The position numbers and the translations under genes were made by a program. The notes beneath the pieces were generated by a model. It worked only from the letters and a program-made list of their open reading frames with translations, searched no databases and was not told where the DNA came from. From Lachnoclostridium sp. An118 (GTDB lineage: Bacteria > Bacillota > Clostridia > Lachnospirales > Lachnospiraceae): 64,000 nt of DNA. The stretch spans positions 17,034-81,033 of the forward strand of contig NZ_NFLQ01000016.1 in NCBI RefSeq assembly GCF_002160985.1, read 5' to 3'. This document shows positions 59,721 through 64,000 of this stretch, in pieces. Position 1 is the first letter of the stretch; every line of letters starts with the position of its first letter.

Positions 59721-61179
59721 ATTCATTTTTTACAGGTCTGGGCATTGGCCCGTATTTCTCCAGGAGATGGGCCCGGCTTCCGGCGCGGCAGTACTGTCCG
59801 GTGCCGGTGACGCCCTCTTTTCTGGCATCCAGGTCCGGGTCTGAATAGCGGAGGAACCACTCTTCCATCTGGCGGCGCATGGCTACAATGCGATCTTCCT
59901 GGGCCGGATCATGGAACAGGTTCTCAGTCTCATCCGGGTTCTCGGTCAGGTGGTAGAACTCATTGGGGCCGTAGGGGTAACGAAGAACCAGCTTCCACTC
60001 TTTGTCCCGGATCATCCGGACAGGGCCGTATTCGTCAAATACGACTACAGGGCGGCTGCTTTCCAGCTCTGGATCCTCCAGCCATCGGGCAAAACTGTGG
60101 CCCGGGATCTCCTGTTTTGTGTTCACAGGGCAGCCGGCCAGATGGCACAGAGTGGGCAGGATGTCGTAGTGGCTGAACAGCTCACTGCACACAGCCCCTT
60201 TCGCGAAATGCCCCGGCCAGGAGGCGATGAAAGGCACCTTTACAGAACTGTCGTACATATTTTGCGGGAAAGTCCCGTTTCCCTTGCCCCAGATGCCGTG
60301 CTGTCCCAGGTTCATGCCGTTGTCGGAGGTGAAGATAACGATGGTGTCGTCTGCGATCCCCAGCTCATCCAGGCGGTCCATCAGACGCCCGATCTGGTGA
60401 TCCATGGCTGTGATGGCGGCGTAGTAGCCCCGCAGCAGTTCCTTGCGGCGCTCACCCTGGCCGTGGGGGCAGGTGAAGACCTGCCAGGGGTGGTAGGGAA
60501 GGTCAGGAGTGGCAGTGAAATCACAGTCCCTGTACAGATCCAGATATTCCTTCTTGTGATCCGTCTCCTCCCACGGGCTGTGGGGAGCAGTGAAGTGGAC
60601 GCTCAGATAAAAAGGCGCGTCTTCCTTTGAGAACCTGTCCAGGCACTCCAGTGCGTTTTCGCCGATGAGGTCTGTGATGTATCCTTCCTTTTCGGAGAGG
60701 ACCCCGTCCTCGATGGTCTCAGGGTTGAAGTATCTGACGCCGCCCCCGCCGATGGTGTACCAGTGGGAAAAACCGTGCTGGGGCGTCATGCTGTCTCCCA
60801 TATGCCATTTGCCTGAGAGGGCGCAGCGGTAGCCGCCTGACGCCAGGATGTCTGTGTAGGCGGTGAGGTGATCCGTGTACTGGATGGGAATAGTCTCGTG
60901 GGGCATATATTCTAAACTTTCCCTGGATAGGGAGGCTCTGTCCATGCTGCCGCCGTCCAGCCAGTCAAGAATGCCGTGGCAGGAGGGCATAGTTCCGGTA
61001 AGGATGGAAGCGCGGGCCGGTGAGCAGACCGGTGAGGCACAGAAAAAGTTGTCAAATTTTACACCCCTCTGGGCAAGTCTGTCCAGATTGGGGGTGTGGA
61101 TGTCTGTGTTCCCGGCGTTCCTCATGGCCCAGTGCCCCATGTCATCGGCCAGCAGGAACAGAATGTTTGGCTGTTTCAT
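59719..61179 (-). CDS. Second type I sulfatase, Cys-type, cytoplasmic
   Basis: 486 residues. The formylglycine site is C52 in VCSPARASILTG (classical C-x-P-x-R), metal ligands D12/D13 in LLADDMGHW and FTSDNGMNLGQHG. It begins MKQPNILFLLADD with no signal peptide. It differs clearly from the first sulfatase (C-x-A-x-R type), so the two probably remove sulfates at different positions or from different sugars. It also depends on the locus anSME. A divergent gene follows after 188 bp. Confidence 0.92.
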   Translation of the reverse strand: MKQPNILFLLADDMGHWAMRNAGNTDIHTPNLDRLAQRGVKFDNFFCASPVCSPARASILTGTMPSCHGILDWLDGGSMDRASLSRESLEYMPHETIPIQYTDHLTAYTDILASGGYRCALSGKWHMGDSMTPQHGFSHWYTIGGGGVRYFNPETIEDGVLSEKEGYITDLIGENALECLDRFSKEDAPFYLSVHFTAPHSPWEETDHKKEYLDLYRDCDFTATPDLPYHPWQVFTCPHGQGERRKELLRGYYAAITAMDHQIGRLMDRLDELGIADDTIVIFTSDNGMNLGQHGIWGKGNGTFPQNMYDSSVKVPFIASWPGHFAKGAVCSELFSHYDILPTLCHLAGCPVNTKQEIPGHSFARWLEDPELESSRPVVVFDEYGPVRMIRDKEWKLVLRYPYGPNEFYHLTENPDETENLFHDPAQEDRIVAMRRQMEEWFLRYSDPDLDARKEGVTGTGQYCRAGSRAHLLEKYGPMPRPVKNE

Positions 61180-61367
61180 AGTATGTTATGTCCTTTCTTA
61201 AAATGTATTAATAGGCTATGCATGTTATTATACTCTCTGGGATGCGGAATGGCAAAAATTTTCTGTATATTTTTGAGGGCTATCCGCTTTTTTTATACTA
61301 TGTGGTAACGGGAGGGTGTATAATGTGATTACAACCAGGAAATGAAGCGACAAAAGAGGAGACGGGC

Positions 61368-62510
61368 ATGGGGACAGAGGAGAGAAAGGTGAGAGAAATA
61401 CGGGACGAGAAGAGAAACAATGTTTACGGGACAGCTGTGAGACGGGCTGTGGCGGGCATTGTCCTTTTTGCCGCGGCATTTCTGCTCCTCTTCGGCGCCT
61501 CGGCATCCGAGGCCTTTGCCCAGTGGTACACGCTTCACGTCTACTCCTTTTTCGTGGCTACGCTTGGCAGATTTTGCGGCATCTTTGCCTTTTCTGTGTC
61601 TGAGCTTATGCTGTACGTGCTTGCCGCTTTTCTGGTGTGGCAGATAGTACGGGCGGTGTACAGATGCTGGAAAGAAAGGCGTGTGGGACAGCCGCTGGCA
61701 GCGTTTTTTTCAGGGGCATTTCTGGCAGCAGGTATCCTGTTTGTTCTCTATGCCGCCTTCTGCGGCGTGAACTATCACAGGAGCTCCTTTGCCCACGAGG
61801 CCGGGCTTACGTGGGAGGGGGCCTCGGTGGACGAGCTGCGGGCAGTCTGCGAGGATCTGACTTCGGCGGTGAACCGGACCGGACAGCAGGTGCACAGAGA
61901 TGAGGAGGGGATCATGGTACTGACAGAGGATGTGTCTGTCCGTGCCGTGCGGGCGATGGAGAAGCTGGCCGGAGAGTATCCCTGCCTGGAGGGCTTTTAC
62001 CCACAGCCCAATGGCCTGGAGTTTTCCTGGCTCCTGTCTGTGCAGAAGCTGACAGGCATCTACTCCCCTTTTACCATAGAGGCAAATTACAATGCGGATA
62101 TGGTCCCCTACAATATTCCTTTTACAGCCTGCCATGAGCTGGCCCACCTGCGTGGGTTTATGCAGGAGCAGGAGGCCAATTTTATAGGCTACCTGGCAGG
62201 TGTCCAGTCAGAGAGCGTGGAGTTTAACTACAGCAGCTACATGCTGGGCTGGATCTACTGTACCAACACACTTTACAGTGTAGACCCCGATTTTTACCAG
62301 GAGCTGCGGGACAGGCTGTCTGAGGAGGTGCAGGCGGACCTTGCGGCCAACAGCCGGTTCTGGGAGAAATATGACAGCCCGGTGGCGGAGGTGTCGGACC
62401 AGATCAACGACAGCTATCTGAAAGCCAACGGGCAGGAGGACGGGGTGGCCAGCTACGACAGGATGGTGGAACTGATCCTTACTTATTATAAGGAAGTGGG
62501 TTATATATGA
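61368..62510 (+). CDS. DUF3810-type membrane metalloprotease
   Basis: 380 residues. Three membrane helices in the first 130 residues (about 28-48, 62-88, 103-124), then an extracytoplasmic or lumenal domain with the zinc motif HELAH at about 256-260 and a conserved QEQEANFIGYLA carrying the presumed third ligand Glu. The family is annotated in Firmicutes as DUF3810; substrate and role are unknown. Divergently placed from the second sulfatase. Confidence 0.8.
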   Translation: MGTEERKVREIRDEKRNNVYGTAVRRAVAGIVLFAAAFLLLFGASASEAFAQWYTLHVYSFFVATLGRFCGIFAFSVSELMLYVLAAFLVWQIVRAVYRCWKERRVGQPLAAFFSGAFLAAGILFVLYAAFCGVNYHRSSFAHEAGLTWEGASVDELRAVCEDLTSAVNRTGQQVHRDEEGIMVLTEDVSVRAVRAMEKLAGEYPCLEGFYPQPNGLEFSWLLSVQKLTGIYSPFTIEANYNADMVPYNIPFTACHELAHLRGFMQEQEANFIGYLAGVQSESVEFNYSSYMLGWIYCTNTLYSVDPDFYQELRDRLSEEVQADLAANSRFWEKYDSPVAEVSDQINDSYLKANGQEDGVASYDRMVELILTYYKEVGYI

Positions 62511-62530
62511 TCATACAGGAGGGATGACAG

Positions 62531-63286
62531 ATGGAGACAGGGACAAGGCTTACAGTGCGGGCGTATCACATACAGTCTGTAGAATACGGGGAGGAAAACC
62601 GCGTCACCGTGGATGGCCGTATGACAGTGTGTCCGTCGGTGGCGGACAGCATACGGGAGAGGGAGCCGCTGATAAAGGAGATACAGATCCGGATCATCCG
62701 GCCCGACGAGCATGACCAGCACACCAACACGGTGATGGATGTCATTCCCCTCTCCGTAAAGGTGCTGGGGAAGGTGGGAGACGGCATTACTCATACGCTG
62801 ACGGGCGTGTACGTGATCCTGACAGGTGTGGATGAGAGCGGGAGACAGGTCTGCAATTTCGGTGCCAGCGACGGGATACTGAAGGACAGGATTGCCTGGG
62901 GCAGGCCCGGCACGCCGCTTGAGAGCGACCTTCTGATCTCCTTTGACGTGGTGCTGCGGGAGGGAACCTGGGCGGACCGTCCAGGTCCGGAGGCGATCCA
63001 CAGAGCCTGCGATGTGTTCTGCCAGATCTTCCGGGAGCAGATGAAAAAATTCAACGGGTATAAGTGCACGGAAAAGCATGTGTTCCAGGAGACCTATGAG
63101 CCGGGACGCAGGGATGTGGTGATCGTGAAGGAGGTTTCCGGGCAGGGAGCTGTGTATGATACGAGGCTGTTTGGAAATGAGCCCTGCGGCTACGAGGGCG
63201 GGCGCTCTGTCATTGATATGGGATGGATGCCGGTGGTGGTGACACCCAACGAATTCCGGGACGGCATCATGCGCGCTATGGATTAG
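62531..63286 (+). CDS. PrdD-like protein of the D-proline reductase family
   Basis: 251 residues. The block EHDQHTNTVMDVIPLSVKVLGK followed by GITHTLTGVYVILTGVDESG is what I recall for PrdD, a proline-reductase cluster protein related to PrdA. No membrane segment or signal. The catalytic genes prdA and prdB are not within the window. It starts 20 bp after the DUF3810 gene and is followed by a PrdE-like gene; both begin with good gaggg/aaagg sites. Role (assembly or homologous reductase subunit) is uncertain. Confidence 0.6.
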   Translation: METGTRLTVRAYHIQSVEYGEENRVTVDGRMTVCPSVADSIREREPLIKEIQIRIIRPDEHDQHTNTVMDVIPLSVKVLGKVGDGITHTLTGVYVILTGVDESGRQVCNFGASDGILKDRIAWGRPGTPLESDLLISFDVVLREGTWADRPGPEAIHRACDVFCQIFREQMKKFNGYKCTEKHVFQETYEPGRRDVVIVKEVSGQGAVYDTRLFGNEPCGYEGGRSVIDMGWMPVVVTPNEFRDGIMRAMD

Positions 63287-63323
63287 GCAGAAGGGTATAT
63301 CCGGCGGGAAAGGAGAATGAAAT

Positions 63324-63818
63324 ATGGGAATCGGAACGAGTATGAAGGAGACGACCCTCCACTATTACCGGGACCCCCTGGTGGAGGTGCTCTCGGAGGA
63401 CAGAGATGTCAATCTGAGAGGGATCCTGATCGTGGGATCACCGGATAAAAATGAAGACAAATATCTCTCCGCAGAGAGGGTCGGCGTCTCTCTGGAGTGC
63501 ATGCGGGTGGACGGCGCAGTTTTTTCCTGCAATGGGATCGGGAATAATCATGTGGATTTTGCGCATGCTATCGAGGAGACGGAAAAGCGGGGCGTCCCCA
63601 CGGCAGTCTTAAGCCAGTGCCCTGCAAAGGACTTTGTGGTGCAGAACGACCACCTGGACGGCGTGGTCTGCTATTACAAAGCGCTGGAGAGGATGGATCA
63701 GCCGGGAGATGAGACGAGAGTGCTGGCGGAAAATACGGTGACAGAGACAGACGCCAGGAAGGCGCTCGCCCTGCTGAAGCTGAAGATGCGCAGGTGGGAG
63801 GAAGCCGGACGGAAATAA
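63324..63818 (+). CDS. PrdE-like protein of the D-proline reductase family
   Basis: 164 residues. It begins MGIGTSMKETTLHYYRDPLVE and has GILIVGSPDKNEDKY, NNHVDFAHAIEE and the end RKALALLKLKMR, a pattern I associate with PrdE and the PrdB/GrdB-like reductase subunits. It contains no in-frame TGA, so it is not a selenoprotein. It forms a pair with the preceding PrdD-like gene, 37 bp apart. The assignment is from memory of the family and should be tested by profile search. Confidence 0.55.
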   Translation: MGIGTSMKETTLHYYRDPLVEVLSEDRDVNLRGILIVGSPDKNEDKYLSAERVGVSLECMRVDGAVFSCNGIGNNHVDFAHAIEETEKRGVPTAVLSQCPAKDFVVQNDHLDGVVCYYKALERMDQPGDETRVLAENTVTETDARKALALLKLKMRRWEEAGRK

Positions 63819-64000
63819 GGGATAAATAACAAAACGTAAAATTTCTATTGCAGTCCAAAGTGGATTATGTTATTCTGAATATGTCAAGGCGGCGCTCCTG
63901 CCGCCTGGCATATATCAAGTGTACCGCACAGCGGATGCGGCGCATCTTTCTATTCGGAGCCTGATTTCCAGGCATGACCCGACCATTGCACAACTGAACA
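63819..64000 (+). other. Non-coding end of window with weak promoter and hairpin
   Basis: A weak TTGCAG-17-TATTCT promoter candidate (63848-63876) and a 7-bp stem (63887-63893 / 63900-63906) are visible. No gene start is seen; the next gene lies beyond the window. Confidence 0.3.

Overview
The window comes from a spore-forming, gut-type Clostridia genome, most likely Lachnospiraceae. This rests on the moderately high G+C content, a sporulation block (yabP-yabQ-divIC-spoIIE, cotS, spoVG), a T-box before proS, a split glgC/glgD pair, and a GH112 galacto-N-biose/lacto-N-biose phosphorylase. The assignment is an inference from gene content, not a database match. No tRNA, rRNA or CRISPR array was seen.

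Layout. (1) 1-11754: the 3' part of a giant wall-anchored adhesin (SpaA/Cna-B, DUF11-like and SdrD-B-like domains, then eleven tandem pilin isopeptide-linker repeats), followed by a 275-bp composite palindrome resembling a miniature mobile element. (2) 12120-18064: asnS, a VanRS-like two-component system, and a YhaO/YhaN (SbcD/Rad50-like) pair. (3) 18196-23075, minus strand: murC, a DnaD-type and a DnaC-type primosome protein, and a PRPP synthetase. Three DnaA-box sequences lie before dnaD, and a highly folded RNA forms the start of the murC leader. (4) 23533-29381: glgC, glgD, spoVG, a KaiC-like/PEP-synthase-like fusion and a small Nif11-like protein. (5) 29430-42058: an RluA pseudouridine synthase, a T-box-controlled proS, cca, cotS behind a sigma-E-like promoter, hup, rqcP, and the block yabP-yabQ-divIC-spoIIE-tilS-hpt-ftsH. 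The spoIIE gene lacks its membrane domain. (6) 42076-44118: a GH13 enzyme. (7) 44476-61179: a glycan-use locus. (8) 61368-63818: a DUF3810 membrane metalloprotease and two genes resembling the D-proline reductase accessory genes prdD and prdE.

The locus at 44476-61179 is the most coherent system. It holds a GH112 phosphorylase, an anaerobic sulfatase-maturating radical-SAM enzyme, an AraC regulator, two Cys-type sulfatases, a TauE/SafE anion exporter, a GH43 (exo-beta-1,3-galactosidase-like) enzyme, a GH20 hexosaminidase, a beta-helix protein and a sugar ABC importer without its ATPase. Neither sulfatase nor any of the glycosidases shows a signal peptide. I infer that sulfated, mucin- or milk-type oligosaccharides are imported intact, desulfated and split in the cytoplasm, and that the released inorganic anion is exported. 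One locus gene, a Gfo/Idh/MocA oxidoreductase, has been destroyed by an internal deletion.
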